The translations under genes were made by a program, and so were the position numbers. Shown here piece after piece: positions 1-10,755 of a stretch of 64,000 bases of DNA; the first letter of the stretch is position 1; each line of letters starts with the position of its first letter. Source of the stretch: Lumbricus rubellus (lineage: Eukaryota; Annelida; Clitellata; Crassiclitellata; Lumbricidae); NCBI GenBank assembly GCA_945859605.1, contig OX243824.1, positions 2,070,078 through 2,134,077 of the forward strand. Direction: 5' to 3'. The notes below the pieces were generated by a model. That model made no database searches, was not told the DNA's origin, and saw only the letters and a list, made by a program, of their open reading frames with translations.

Positions 1-127
1 AAAACCAATCGTTTCCACAAAAAGTGAACTTTGCTTTGCAATCCGTTCGACCGCCATTTGCATTTTCAACCATACCGCACGCTTGCACCGAAACACAGTG
101 ACAAAACATCAATGAGGTAGCGTCCCG

Positions 128-135
128 TGACGTCA
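128..135. promoter_or_regulatory. CRE palindrome TGACGTCA
   Basis: A perfect CREB/ATF full site. A second TGACGTCA lies at 842-849. Two full sites within 720 bp is notable, but no promoter is otherwise evident, so regulatory use is only a possibility. Confidence 0.25.
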
Positions 136-229
136 TAAGCGAGTCGATAAATAATTCCATTACGAAAAAGGCCTTACCGCTGTCAGTTAGGGACGCTGTG
201 AGGGAGGAAAGGAGCAGAGGTGGAGGGAG

Positions 230-383
230 AGGAGGGAGGGGGGGGGGGAGGGGAGGGAGAGGGGGAGGGGGAGGGGGAGGGGAAGGGGGGGGGGGGGGGG
301 GGGGGGGAGGGGGGGGGGGAGGGGGAGGGGGGGGGGGAGGGGGGGGGGGAGGGGGAGGGGGGGGGGGGGGGGGGGGGGGAGGG

Positions 384-427
<44 letters not shown>

Positions 428-463
428 GGGGAGGGGAGGGGGAGGGGGAGGGGGAGGGGGAGG
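230..463. repeat. G-rich GGGGGA/G-run tract
   Basis: About 230 bases of almost only G with periodic A on the + strand. Long G runs make G-quadruplex formation very likely. All open frames across it are low-complexity shadows (poly-Gly or poly-Pro). Confidence 0.9.
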
Positions 464-841
464 TCTTTTTGCCACAGCAACGCGTGGCTGGGTACAGCTA
501 GTAACTATTATAAGAAGATTATACAAACTGCATTTTGCTCCAACGGTTGATGTCGTGTACATTAGAGCCGGAGATACATGTATATAAAAATTACTAATCA
601 GTAATTAGGGCTCAAATCGTGCACCATGGACCGAGCCAACGCCGTGGGCTGGAATATCCGACTGTGCGATGGAGAAAGAAGGCCATAAACACTCGATTGA
701 TTGATTCAGTTTAACGGTACTTCAGCACACAATTGGTTATTTTGTGCCTTACCCATACTCACTAAGTACACGAGGTGAAGAAAACAAAGTCGCTTGCACT
801 TTATACTCATGGCCGCCATTCAGGTTCCCACATTCGTCCTT

Positions 842-849
842 TGACGTCA
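842..849. promoter_or_regulatory. CRE palindrome TGACGTCA (second)
   Basis: Second perfect TGACGTCA site in the same intronic stretch as the one at 128-135. No associated transcription start could be identified. Confidence 0.2.
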
Positions 850-1035
850 AGAGAAAAATATTTTATGTTGTTCGTATCGTCGCTGTCACATAATCGGCAG
901 TCTAATAATTAAACTCGGCGCTGTTTATATCTTATAATTTCAGCGTAACACTGAAAAAGGTGTGCAAAATTATACGTTGAATAGTTTCTCGATCCAATGG
1001 ATATGAAACACAACTGATCGTCGCTTTGCACAAAA

Positions 1036-1425
1036 TGAGTAGTAGTAGACTAAGTAGTAGTAGCAGTAGTAGTAGTAGCAGCAGTAGCAGTAGTAGCAGT
1101 AGTAGCAGTAGCAGCAGTAGCAGGAGTAGCAGCATCAGAAGCAGTAGCAGCAGTAGCAGCAGTAGCAGCAGCAGCTGTAGCAGCAGTAGCAGTAGCAGCA
1201 GCAGTAGCAGCAGTAGTAGCAGTAGTAGCAGTAGCAGCAGTAGCAGCAGTAGCAGCAGTAACAGCAGCAGCAGCAGTAGCAGCAATAGCAGCAGTAGCAG
1301 CTGTAGCAGCTGTAGCAGCAGTAGCAGCAGTAACAGTTCTCAGTAGCAGTAGTAGTAGTAGCAATAGTAGTAGTAGTAGTGGCAGTGGCAGTGGCAGTAG
1401 CAGTAGCAGTAGTAGTAGTAAGAGA
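1036..1425. repeat. AGC/AGT trinucleotide tract
   Basis: Roughly 390 bases of interleaved AGC and AGT triplets. Frames through it read as poly-Ser, poly-Leu or Ala/Thr strings and are not genes. It lies about 140 bases upstream of the first RIM exon. Confidence 0.9.
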
Positions 1426-1568
1426 AATGACGACGACGACAACGATGATGATGACTTTGCTTGTTTTACGAAGAAATAAATTTGTCCACTGCAATGAGGG
1501 CATTTCTACCTCTAATAATATACAGCCTTACAGCAAAATGATTAATGTCTTCACTTTTTACTTTTCAG

Positions 1569-1819
1569 AATGGAGCCTCAAACTGCGAGATACAATCAAT
1601 ACAACCGAACTGAGAGCAGCAGCAGCAACAGCAAAACGACATCGCAACAGCCACCTGGTGTCGGGGAAGGAAACGACGGAAGTATCTCTGACTCGGCACT
1701 CTCCTTCAGTCTAACGGAAGGTCGGAGGAAGCGGAGATCGAGCATAGGAGACAAAGTGGCGTCGCTTGTTGGTCTCAGTCGAAACAAAAGCAACAGCGCT
1801 TCTCAGATACCACCGAACG
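1569..1819 (+). CDS. RIM exon a: basic linker before C2B
   Basis: Acceptor cttttcag at 1561-1568 and donor cg|gttcgc at 1819. The exon encodes a Ser-rich linker followed by SFSLTEGRRKRRSSIGDK and VASLVGLSRNKSNSAS, which matches the conserved SIGDKxASLVGLSRK block of RIM1/2. It ends in phase 1. Confidence 0.8.
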
Positions 1820-4800
1820 GTTCGCATTATTATTTAGTTTTGTAATTTTTAGACCAGTATAATAACAATCGTTGTTTGTTTAACACTCGAGTGCCCAAGG
1901 TATTTTTTGGTACACGAAGGCCCAAGGGGGGGGGTCCGCGCGGACCCCAGCGTTTTATGGTAATATCTTGAGAAGGGATTGGAATATCGTCACAGAATTT
2001 AGTTCTATGTGATCCCAAATGAATTTCCAATCGATTGGTGTATCTTATATGACAATAACACCACCTGGTGTTAAATAATAGTGTAAAATCTCGTGATACA
2101 CATTTTATGCTTGCTTGCGTTATTGACCAAAGGAAGCCCAGCGTTTTCATGCCAATATCTTGAGAATGGATTGAAATATCGTTATAGAATTTATTTCAAT
2201 GTAATCCCAAATGAATTTGCAATCGATTGATGTATCTCATAGCACAATAACACCACCTGGTGTAGACTAATAGTGTAAAAATCTCGTAATACATATGTTA
2301 TGCTTGCATGGTTGCGTTATTTATCGAAGGAAAGCCTATACGTCCGGCGCGGACCCCAGCGTGTTCATGTCAATATCTTGAGAAGGGATTGGAATATCGT
2401 TATCTAATTTATTTGTAAGTAATCCCAACTAAATTTGCAATCGATTGATATATATATTATATCACAATAGCACCACCTGGTATAAAATAATAGCTATTGA
2501 CCAGTAGCCATGCGCTTGTATGAATATCAGCCACATATCATGGGGTACCCTTAGTATATGCTGTGGTTGTGGGGTGCAGGGTTGGACAATACTCACGCAA
2601 AATATACCATTCTATGCCCAAATGGTTGCTCTAGGAATACCTAAAAGCATTTATGCAGATCCCTAGCCTTTAAAAAGTTATCCGGGAAAAACAGGCCTGG
2701 GGTCCGGTCGGACCCCCCCCCCCTTGGGCACTCGAGGGTTAATAAAAGTTAGACAAATTCGGGGTGCACTTCGCTTCCAGTTATTCTCCACGTCAAAGCA
2801 AGTTAAATATAAGAATTTGGCAGTAGCCTAACTGCCACGAGTCAACTGATTGGCGTGCATGGAGAAACTAAGTTCGTCATCCATAATTATCCCATAAAAC
2901 ATAATCAAGTAACACAATTATTTGTGTCTGCATAACAACCTAAAGACTTGAAATTGCATCCAGTCACCAAGACTGTCACAGAGATGAAAAGACTGTCTCC
3001 TGCAACTGGTCGCAAGAACGAGGTGATAATATTGAAATAGGGATAGTTCAATTATAGTTGAATAAACTATTCAATAAATGCTCGCGCTTCAAAGCTTATT
3101 TAATACGAATAACAAGCTTAAAAGAGGTGTTTATTTTGACCAGTGTCTTTGCTGTTTACCTGCAAGACTTATGGCTCATACAATGTAGATACATGTAAGT
3201 ATAGTGTCCGTTTAACGTCACTCTGTAAAGAAGACAATCAGCATTATCCTCCTGCTGGGACCTGGGTTATTCAGACTAAAGACACTAAATATAACATGAG
3301 CAGATGTAAAAAGGCTTTTTAGGCTAAAACCTAAGCTTAAACTAAAAACAAAATGTGTGTTCAAGATTAGGGTGCGTGATACAATCAATATTATCATTAT
3401 CAATATTATTTTTTTGCCCCGAGGTATAGCCTACAGGAGTTTCCGGGGACTTATCTACCACCTAATATAAAATCACAGTTATTATTATTATCTTTTAATA
3501 TCTTCAAGAAAACATATCAATTACAGAAAATACAATAAACTAGAAAAGCTATAGCTATAGTTACATGTCCTTTGGCTTCGGCTCAGCTAAAGTGCCTCGA
3601 AAGGCCACCGAATTGAAGCGTTGAACCGTTACAGAGAGTCGTTGTAACAGAGCAGATTGAATAAAGAAATCACAAAAGTATTAATAACAAGTTATATATA
3701 ATATCTAAACTATCTGAGAAAAGGGTGTTCAAATATGGACAGTCTCCATATTTTGCATGTACAATCTCAGATTTGTGGGTTCGCGTGAACGTGCAAATGT
3801 TTGTGTGCATTTGCATTTGTGTGTGTGTGTGTTTGTGTTTGTGAGTGTTTTTGACGTTTGTGTTTGTCTTTGGTCCGGAAGAATCCAAACACGTTCGAAG
3901 TTCCTTTCAACGATATGAGGAGGTTGGACGACCAACGGACTCAATGAATCACGTCGGAGGAAGAGGAGGAGGAAAGGAAGGAGGAAGGAGAGGAAGAGGA
4001 GGAGGTGGTGGAGGGGACACGTAACTCGTCGAACAATCACGTATCTAGTAAATACTCGCCTGCTGGCAATACCTACGCAGGCAAAGAGTACGTACTGCTA
4101 ATTGCATAGAACCCGAATGTCGCTTAATTTGCTACCTTCGTCTTAAACACCTTTTATGTGAAGATATTGGTTCTACATAAACAAATAACTTAACAGGAAA
4201 TCCGTCTTGATCGTATAGTTCCAACCATCAACACATCAAGTTAAAATCCTATTATGGATAGGCCTGCACTTCTAATGTAGGCTAGACACTATTGTGTTAA
4301 TTATTTTTCCGGTTGCTGTAGACAATTATTTAATTTATTTCGCTTGGCTACTTTGCTTTTTCGTCTGTTCGTTGTACAAATTATTATTCTTCTGCCTTCT
4401 TTCTTTTCAAACCTGCTTTTCTCACGGGGCTTTGTTTGTTTTAAAAAAATTTACCAGGAGGGTCAGTACGGTAAATTCATCAAGGGTCTTGGTCTGTCGA
4501 TGTTTGGTCGTCAGGTCCTCGGTCTACCATGCATAGGTGAGATTCAGCTGAGCATCGCGGACCGGAAGGGACAGCTCGAGGTCGAGGTGATCAGAGCGAG
4601 AGGTCTCGTCGCAAAACCAGGAGCAAAACTTCTTCCAGGTTTGTATATTGCACATTCTTAATTTTCACGTACATGCATGACGTAGAAATTACGTTTTTTG
4701 TTAATTTGAAATTGAAAATCCCAATCGTAAGAGCGGGCGACTAAGACACCTTTAAAAAGCGTTAATGTGCTCTATAAAATTTCCGCGCCTAGCGATTTTT

Positions 4801-6449
4801 GCATTTCCTAGGAGGAGCACGATTGTCCTCGATGCGAAGGCACACCTGTAAACTTCAAAATATAGATAATTTAAGTTACATTCTGGCTGACATTGAGCCA
4901 CCCATCCTCCCCCCCCACCTGCTCAATGGCCACGGGTGGGGTGTGGTGGGTCTGTTCCTGGTGTCAATCTGTATATCTGCGAGGGTAATAATATATATGT
5001 GGGGCACGGTGGTGTAGTGGCGGCGTCGTTGCCTTGGAGACGGAAGGTTCGAGGTTCGAATCCACCTCGCCGCGTAGGGACCTTGCAATGGGCAGGTCCT
5101 TCACTCACAATTGCTCAGCGCTTCGGCGTGAAACTCCGATGCGGTGTCCGCTCTGCATTCGGGAGCGCCTCTGTGTAGGGAGTTTGGAGGTGCGCTATAA
5201 CAAGTGCATGCACATACAAACATATATTATTGGTGAGATTCAGCTGGTCTGACGAGAAGAATTGTGTTAATATGATGCTGCTCTCTTCAAAGACAATGAT
5301 CACGTTCTTCATGATTTTTTCACATATAGACTTCCTGGCAAATACAATCTGCGCTTAAGGCCTCGTCCATTTGAACTAATCAGTAAAAACAAAAAGAACT
5401 TAATAACACGGATGCTGTATAAAAACGTTTACTAGACTTTTAATCCGCTGCTCTGTCTATGCTTGTTAACTGTCGCGTTGTGTCGACCGGTTATTTTGTC
5501 AATAAAACGAATATATATATGTATAGGTTTTTGTTAAATGTGTGGACGCTAATGTTGAACTTCATCTGCCAACGAATCAGAGCACTCAACTTAGACACCC
5601 TTGAAAAGTTATTAGAAAAGTATATATAAATTTTTATTAGGATACGCTTAATTAACAATTTAAAAAACCAACGTTAGCATTAGGCTACATGCGATCAATC
5701 TAAATAATAAAAATCAATTAAAAAATTATCATTTGCAGGAATTAAATCAACCCCATTAAATTAAAGGCAATTGTTCATCGCTGCTGCTCAACGTTGGAAA
5801 GATTCCAAATTAAAACTCGTTTAGATCTGCCAAATCTAACTCCTAACGTGTGGCTTATTACGCAGCATGTTCACAAGATGTCTCGCACGCTGGTAGCCAT
5901 AGTTCCGTGTACATGTATAAGCTTATAATTATATCGGAGGAGGTTGACGCTTGCACGCTACGTCTGCAATGGTATAGTGTAATTAAACAACAGCTGGCAT
6001 GTAACAAAATAATTCGCATTCGGGGCAAACAACCATAATATAATACAATATTGCTGGATAGGTATTAGACACCCAGTTTTAAGAATATATTTTATAAATA
6101 TATATCGATTGGGGTTCGCGCTTAACGAGTGAGAAGATCGGGGCCTGTAATTATGTTGACTGTAATAGAACCTTCGGAAAGTCTTTAGGCCTGCATCATA
6201 ATATTAAATCTAATTTTGGCCAAACTATGTAGCGACGCTTGATAGACAACAGCAGATCGCTTTTATTGTATTGTTTAATTACGTTGGTTACGTTACGCTG
6301 TTTATGTAGCGCCATACATAAAGGTTTACTTGATGGACGAGAAGAATTGCGTTGAGAAACAGAAGACGATAACGGCCAGACGAACTCTCGACCCACTCTA
6401 CCAACAACAACTCTGCTTCAGCGAACCATACAACGCACGAATACTACAG
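1569..6449 (+). CDS. RIM active-zone protein, 3' part (partial gene)
   Basis: Part of a RIM (RIMS1/2, unc-10) gene. RIMs are presynaptic scaffolds that tether Rab3, Munc13 and calcium channels; the C-terminal C2B domain binds PI(4,5)P2 and liprin. Four exons are visible: 1569-1819, 3882-4091, 4458-4638 and 6310-6449. Exon 1 carries the basic RRKRRSSIGDKVASLVGLSR block that precedes C2B in RIMs. Exon 3 starts the C2B domain (GEIQLSI, KGQLEVEVIRARGL, KPG). Exon 4 continues it (APYIKVYLMDEKNCVEKQKT, ARRTLDPLYQQ). The exon 3/4 junction is exact: g from 4638 joins cg at 6310 to make the Ala codon of LPAPY. The remaining C2B strands (the family's WGDYGR and FMG block) were not found in the following 5.9 kb before GALC, so the gene is incomplete as read. 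The upstream N-terminal domains are outside the window. Confidence 0.85.
1884..2738. mobile_element. piggyBac-like non-autonomous element with TTAA sites
   Basis: Flanked by TTAA at 1880-1883 and 2739-2742. The ends are inverted: CACTCGAGTGCCCAAGG on the left, and CCTTGGGCACTCGAGGG on the right. Precise TTAA duplication is the hallmark of piggyBac-type transposition. No transposase frame is present. The interior carries three diverged direct repeats of about 200 bp, starting near 1950, 2138 and 2357, two of which contain the near-palindrome ACACCACCTGGTGT or a close variant. It sits in a RIM intron. Confidence 0.8.
3127..3133 (-). promoter_or_regulatory. Weak AGACACC/TATA-like module
   Basis: The minus strand reads AACACCTCTTTTAAG followed, 23 bases from the CACC, by TAAATAAG. 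It is a degenerate member of the dispersed bipartite module described at 5593 and elsewhere. Confidence 0.3.
3882..4091 (+). CDS. RIM exon b, frame broken in purine tract
   Basis: After aag| at 3881 the frame reads ESKHVRSSFQRYEEVGRPTDSMNHV, resembling the KKLRSTxQRSTETG...STDGSMN segment of vertebrate RIMs and joining exon a in phase. The 3' half is protein-like in another frame (NSSNNHVSSKYSPAGNTYAGKEY), ends at tac|gtactg in phase 0 and so fits exon c. The two frames differ by one base within the AGG-rich tract 3955-4015, so the exon carries a frameshift, an assembly error in low-complexity DNA, or an unrecognised splice. Confidence 0.5.
4458..4638 (+). CDS. RIM exon c: start of C2B domain
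   Basis: Acceptor tttaccag|gag and donor ccag|gtttgt. The exon encodes EGQYGKFIKGLGL, GRQVLGLP, then GEIQLSIADRKGQLEVEVI and RARGLVAKPGAKLLP. This is the family pattern DFLDGLGPAQLVGRQ...GQLEVEVIRARxLxxKPGxKxxP. It ends in phase 1 and joins exon d exactly. Confidence 0.9.
4744..4780 (+). promoter_or_regulatory. AGACACC-N22-TATA module
   Basis: TAAGACACCTTTAAAA followed 22 bases after the core by TATAAAAT at 4773. Member of the dispersed bipartite module; lies in a RIM intron. Confidence 0.4.
5001..5226 (+). mobile_element. tRNA-derived SINE, copy 1
   Basis: The head carries a Pol III A-box-like GTGGTGTAGTGG and a B box GGTTCGAATCC. The body reads CAAGTCCTTCACTCACAATTG-like, and the tail reads GGGAGCGCCTC...GCGCTATAACAAGTGCA plus ACAAACA. 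About 220 bp. The same family occurs ten times in this window on both strands. Confidence 0.85.
5593..5630 (+). promoter_or_regulatory. AGACACC-N23-TATATAA module
   Basis: TTAGACACCCTTGAAAAG, then TATATAAA at 5623, exactly 23 bases after the core. A strong member of the dispersed bipartite module. Confidence 0.45.
6310..6449 (+). CDS. RIM exon d: C2B middle part
   Basis: Acceptor ttatgtag|cg and donor ctacag|gttaat. The exon encodes APYIKVYLMDEKNCVEKQKT, then ITARRTLDPLYQQQLCFSE and PYNARILQ, the family's PYVKVYLLxxxxCxxKxKTxxARKTLDPLYQQ block. It ends in phase 0. Ten bases past the donor lies a (GAT)n tract, in frame with the exon: an unspliced transcript would read into some 50 Asp residues before a stop. 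Confidence 0.9.
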
Positions 6450-6457
6450 GTTAATAT

Positions 6458-6618
<161 letters not shown>

Positions 6619-6728
6619 AAAAATAAGTGCCTGAAGAATTTTGTTTTTGATGAGTTCTGCTTTGTTCAATAGATAACGATTTATAATAGGCCTAGCTATA
6701 GGCGGTGAGAATTAACGGTTTCATTTAT

Positions 6729-6766
6729 ATATACCTTTTTAAAAGAATTTTAAGAATTTATATATT
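6729..6766 (+). promoter_or_regulatory. Degenerate ATATACC-N23-TATATAT module
   Basis: ATATACCTTTTTAAAAG followed after 23 bases by TATATATT at 6759. Its paralogue in the second duplication copy at 9695 reads AGATACC with TATATAAA. Confidence 0.3.
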
Positions 6767-6880
6767 GCGTTTAAAATTAAAAAATTTCGTTGGATTACTT
6801 TCAATGAACAGCCGAAAATAATGATAACTATTTAAGAGCTATCTCTATAAACTCAGGTCGACTTCAACGGCAATTATTAG

Positions 6881-8141
6881 CAGGGGCGCCGTTAGGCGTA
6901 CGCACTTACGCAAGTGCGTACAGCGCGAAAAGGATTTTAAAAAGCGTCACCACTTTTAACATCCAAAATTACCTCTATGCGTATACCCAAAATGGAGCAA
7001 AAAGCTTATGCTGGTGATACCCCATAATCGCCAGTAGGCATATACGGTATATACATACATGGGCGCCGACTCTACGAGGCCCGTGAGTGCTCAGCACCAC
7101 CAGAAATTGGCCATGCGAGGCCCTCCTATGCATGGGCACCACCTGAAATCAGCCGGCAATATGTGCTTTTAAGATATTTTTTCTCTGTTGGAATTCCTTA
7201 TCTATAAAAATCATTCCATCTTTAGTATACTTTTTAAAATCTCAGTTAGTTTAGGCCTACCTTACAATTTCTCCAGTTTTATCCCATCTGGTGGTCTGAA
7301 CTCCATTGGTCCTAAACCGATCAGCGAATGCGAGGAAACCCCGATATCCTGCTTATTCGATCCGCTTCCGTAATTTTTTTTATTACGGACGAAGGCGACG
7401 ATTTGAATGACATTGTTTCTTTAGGCCTAATAGTGTATACATGCTCAATAGTGTTCTTAATTCAGTGCTCGAGAGTCACCTCCCAGCATCATAAAAGCGG
7501 GATATTGTTTTGTCTTTAAAAACTAGGCTAGGCCTACTTGAAATACTATTTGAAAAACTATTCCACGGTGTTAATATTGGCTCACTAAACAGTGGCCAAT
7601 TGTCTGATTTCTTGTGCAAAATTTGAGTATGTTGACCTAATTGAGGGAGAGTGCTCCAAGACGCCCATGAAAACGAAGATTGTGCTTTTCTTCTGTGTGG
7701 ATTCCAAGAGAAATAGGCTACATCAAACACAAAGAATGATAAAAAAAATGCAATGAGATAACAGGAAATTTTGACAAGGATGTCATGGCGTCAAAATGAT
7801 AGCCTAAGGTTCTACCATCGCAGTGTGACAATAAAAAAATCGAAAATGGGGAGGAGCACATCCCGTTCCCAAACCCCTACCCTGAACAGTGATGATTTCA
7901 ATAAGTCTCCTATAAAAAAGGGTCCAAAAAATTTCGCGCGCTGACGCGCGCATATTTTCACATCCTTTCAGCACCCCCACTCTTCGGGTCAACTCGGCGC
8001 CTATGCATAGCCTACATACATACATAGCCTATATATAATATATTACATATGAGCTCGTATCGATCGCTGTTCGCTTCATATTATTTTGTGCAAGTCATAG
8101 TGTATTGTGCGTACAGAAAAAAAATCCTGGCGGCGCCGCTG
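6881..8141. mobile_element. hAT-type element H1 with perfect 8-bp target duplication
   Basis: Perfect target duplication ATTATTAG at 6873-6880 and 8142-8149. The ends are inverted: CAGGGGCGCCGTTAGG on the left, and CAGCGGCGCCGCCAGG read from the right. CA...TG ends with 8-bp duplications indicate the hAT superfamily. The left end also holds the palindrome GTACGCACTTACGCAAGTGCGTAC. No transposase was recognised. A second copy in reverse orientation is the host of the nest at 30442-34360. A further inverted pair inside (ATGGGCGCCGACTC near 7060, and GTCAACTCGGCGCCTATGC near 7990) suggests a nested insertion. Confidence 0.85.
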
Positions 8142-8210
8142 ATTATTAGGCCTATAATAGTCGATTGCATGTCGCTGCAGTTTTGCAATGAATAAGTAAA
8201 CTAGTCGATT

Positions 8211-8247
8211 GAGCACCTTCAAACACTATCAATCGAACTTATATAAC
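8211..8247 (+). promoter_or_regulatory. GAGCACC-N22-TATATAA module
   Basis: Variant core GAGCACC, then TATATAAC at 8240. It is paralogous to the site at 9934 through the local duplication, so it is not independent evidence. Confidence 0.35.
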
Positions 8248-8789
8248 TCTGGACGGAATCATCGCAAAATTTAAAATAAAGTCGTCATAAATATTATTAT
8301 TCCAAACCGGGGGAAAATGGAACAATTTTTTAATTTTTCAGAGAAATTGTCAATCTAGCTTTTTTCTATTTTTCCGACTGGATCTGACTTTTCCCTAAAA
8401 TTCAGAGTGGCATCCCTGTTCAACGCCCAAAACATCCGGTTTACTTTCAGTGCCCAAATTAATATTTATCGATGCATAAATTTTTATCGAGGCATTCATT
8501 CACGTCTGCAACACCATCATTTTTCTTTTCGTCTTTTGTCTATCACTTTCAATGCTGTTGAACGACGCTTGAAGTAGCCTAATAAATAACGAAGTGGATC
8601 CGATTTAACGGAATTATAACAATACCAATATATAGCATATGTACTATTCAGGAAAAAGGTGTTCAAATGAAGACTTCATTTTCCATGTACAAATCTCATT
8701 ATCTCAGATTTGTGCGGCACGTGTACGTGAATGTTTGTCTATGACATGTGCATTTGTGTGTCTGTGTTTGTGTGCGCCGTTGCTGACGG

Positions 8790-9166
8790 TTGTGTTTGTC
8801 TTTGGCCCAGAAGAAGCGAAGAGGTTGGACGACCCACAGACTCAAGGAGTTAATTTACGATACGTCCTTCTCGTAAAGTCAGAGGACATTGACGATGAAG
8901 AACGTATATTGTCCAAGATCCAGTCCCACTAGAACGTAGAAGGCCAGTGTTGGAAACAAGAACCTCATAGGAGAAAGAGAAGAAAGAGGGGTAGGAGGAG
9001 TAGGAAGAGAAGGAGGAAAAGAATGAGGAGTAGGAAGAGAAGAAGGAAGAGAAGGAGGAGAAGGAGGTGTAGGGGAATACTTCACTCGTCGAACCATCGC
9101 GGATCCAGTAAACACTCGTCTGGTGGCGACACCTATCCAGACGCAGAGTACGTAATTTATTGCTAC
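8790..9166 (+). pseudogene. Decayed duplicate of RIM exon b
   Basis: Matches 3862-4091. The first half lost about 36 bases after GAAGAA and runs to a stop at 8930. The purine-rich middle is longer. The 3' half still reads HSSNHRGSSKHSSGGDTYPDAEY in the frame corresponding to exon b and ends at a donor tac|gtaatt. The frames of the two halves do not join. It is either a relic or an alternative exon used from a downstream acceptor. Confidence 0.55.
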
Positions 9167-9210
9167 TAGTGATTATAGCATAGAAGTCGATTGGCGTTTA
9201 GTATTCCACG

Positions 9211-9436
9211 GCTGGGGTTCGGCTGTGTAGTGGGCATGTTCGTTGCCTTGCAGCCGGAGGGTTGCAGGTTCGAATTCACCTCAAGTCGCCGCGTATGGAC
9301 CTTGGGCAGTCCTTCACTCGCAATTGCTCAGTGCTTCGGCGTGAAACTCCGATGCAGTGTCCGCTCTGTAGCGGGAGCGCCTCTGAGTATAGGAGATTGA
9401 AGGAGCGCTATAACAAGTGCACATACAAGCAAATAG
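9211..9436 (+). mobile_element. tRNA-derived SINE, diverged copy 2
   Basis: Same family as 5001, with the variant head GGTTCGGCTGTGTAGTGGGC and B box GGTTCGAATTC. It ends in GGAGCGCTATAACAAGTGCAC and an A-rich tail. It probably belongs to a subfamily shared with 15828, 25655 and 54292 (GTGGGCATGTTCGTTGCC-like heads). Confidence 0.8.
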
Positions 9437-9565
9437 GCCTACTTTATTATGTATGGCACCGCCCAAGATCTGTTTTGCGGCTGACATCATGCCTCGCGAA
9501 ATTTCATAGTCACAAAAATATCGGCCAATAGGGAACCAGTTAGCCGTTTGGTCGGAACTCATCTT

Positions 9566-9602
9566 AGACACCTTTGAAAAAGTTTTATGGTATTTATATA
9601 AA
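9566..9602 (+). promoter_or_regulatory. AGACACC-N22-TATATAA module
   Basis: CTTAGACACCTTTGAAAAAG, then TATATAAA at 9595. Paralogue of the site at 5593 in the duplicated segment; core, spacing and TATA are kept while the interior has drifted. Confidence 0.45.
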
Positions 9603-9694
9603 TCTGTGGCAGGAATTTTGTTGCTGATAAGTTCTGCATAGCAGGATATAATGTAACGCGCTTCAACGTCTTGGCGGTGAGAACCGTTTCACTT

Positions 9695-9730
9695 AGATAC
9701 CTTTTTAATGTAATTTCAATAATATATAAA
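9695..9730 (+). promoter_or_regulatory. AGATACC-N21-TATATAA module
   Basis: CTTAGATACCTTTTTAATG, then TATATAAA at 9723. Paralogue of 6729. Confidence 0.35.
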
Positions 9731-9933
9731 TATCTTTCAAAATTAAAAATTTTTTAATGGGTTTCTGTTGAAGAAAAATGTCAATAAATTAACCAAAATA
9801 ATGATGACTATTAATTAGAAATATCTTAAACTAAGGTCGAATTCAATGACAATAGCGCAGATATTGGGATGTCGTTTCAGTTTTGCAATGAAGAAGTAAT
9901 ATAAACCAAGTCGATCGAGCTCTAGCTGTATCT

Positions 9934-9971
9934 AGACACCTTCAAAACACTATCAATCGAACTTATATAAC
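9934..9971 (+). promoter_or_regulatory. AGACACC-N23-TATATAA module
   Basis: CTAGACACCTTCAAAACAC, then TATATAAC at 9964, 23 bases after the core. Paralogue of 8211. Confidence 0.45.
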
Positions 9972-10204
9972 TCTGGACGGATTTATGAATGACAGGTGAA
10001 AGACGTCTAATTTCTTATACTTGATAATGAGAGAAAATGTCCGAATAGGAGCAATTGCAATGGAATGGAGGAATATGTAGGCTATTAGGCCTAGGCCTAC
10101 TATCGTCGAAATAGTACTAAGTATGGTAATTATTGCGGTACATGCATGTTCATACAACGATATTTGGACATGTCATTATAATTAAATAGGCGTCTGTAGG
10201 CTAC

Positions 10205-10430
10205 CGTGCATGGGTGCCGCAAGTGGGCATGAGTGTCATAATAATACGGACATGAGTGCTATAAATGCATGGGCATGGGTGCCATTTGAGTTCCATAAAT
10301 GGGCAAGAGCACAAAATATGGGCGTTAGTTTCGTAAAATTTAATGGGCATGGACGCCATATAATAGCCTATGGGCATGGAACCATAAAAATATAATATTA
10401 TAAACGAGTGTTATTAATGGGATGGGTGCC
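10205..10430. repeat. Degenerate GGGCATGGGTGCCAT array
   Basis: Irregular repeats of a unit like GGGCATGGGTGCCATAAA every 25-50 bases. No coding potential was recognised. The flanking stretches 9985-10205 and 10430-10755 hold nothing that I can name. Confidence 0.6.
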
Positions 10431-10755
10431 ATATAATTATGGGAGAAAAAATCCAAAAAAATCAAACCCAAGGCCAAACATTTCTGTATCCTCTCATGCA
10501 CAAAACAGTTGTGAACAAATTAATGTAGACCTGCTATTTGCTTTTGAGTGGCAGTTTAGAATTTTTGAATTACTATAACATTACTATGATATAGACTTTA
10601 TAGACTATTACACACATAGACCGTTGCTAATACACCTACGCCTTACTTGCTAACTTTCGCCAAAGAGATATAATTATAATATTAGGCCTAATTGATATCG
10701 ATGGCAACAAACCGTAAAGCAGTCTCCGCCATTTCACATAATAATATTATAGGCT

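Larger units (their letters stand above)
1..1568. other. RIM upstream intron, repeat-filled
   Basis: No coding exon was recognised here. The stretch holds a long G-rich tract, an AGC/AGT tract and unique AT-rich DNA, and it ends at a pyrimidine-rich acceptor (cttttcag) that opens the first RIM exon. I infer that it is intron of the RIM gene because the exon at 1569 begins inside a codon. Confidence 0.5.

Noticed and set aside
187..587. Open frames of 90-130 codons across the G-rich tract
   Set aside because: Pure poly-Gly, Gly/Glu or poly-Pro from a simple repeat; frames exist on both strands.
932..1503. Poly-Leu, poly-Ser and Ala/Thr frames
   Set aside because: All five overlapping frames arise from the AGC/AGT triplet tract; none has flanking non-repetitive coding sequence.
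5001..5226. tRNA gene
   Set aside because: Pol III boxes are present but the acceptor stem does not close, and the unit continues into a 220-bp repeat found ten times: a SINE.
8639..8932. 97-codon frame with VFGPEEAKRLDD
   Set aside because: It overlaps the duplicated, decayed RIM exon b; the frame differs from that of copy 1 and starts in duplicated intron sequence.
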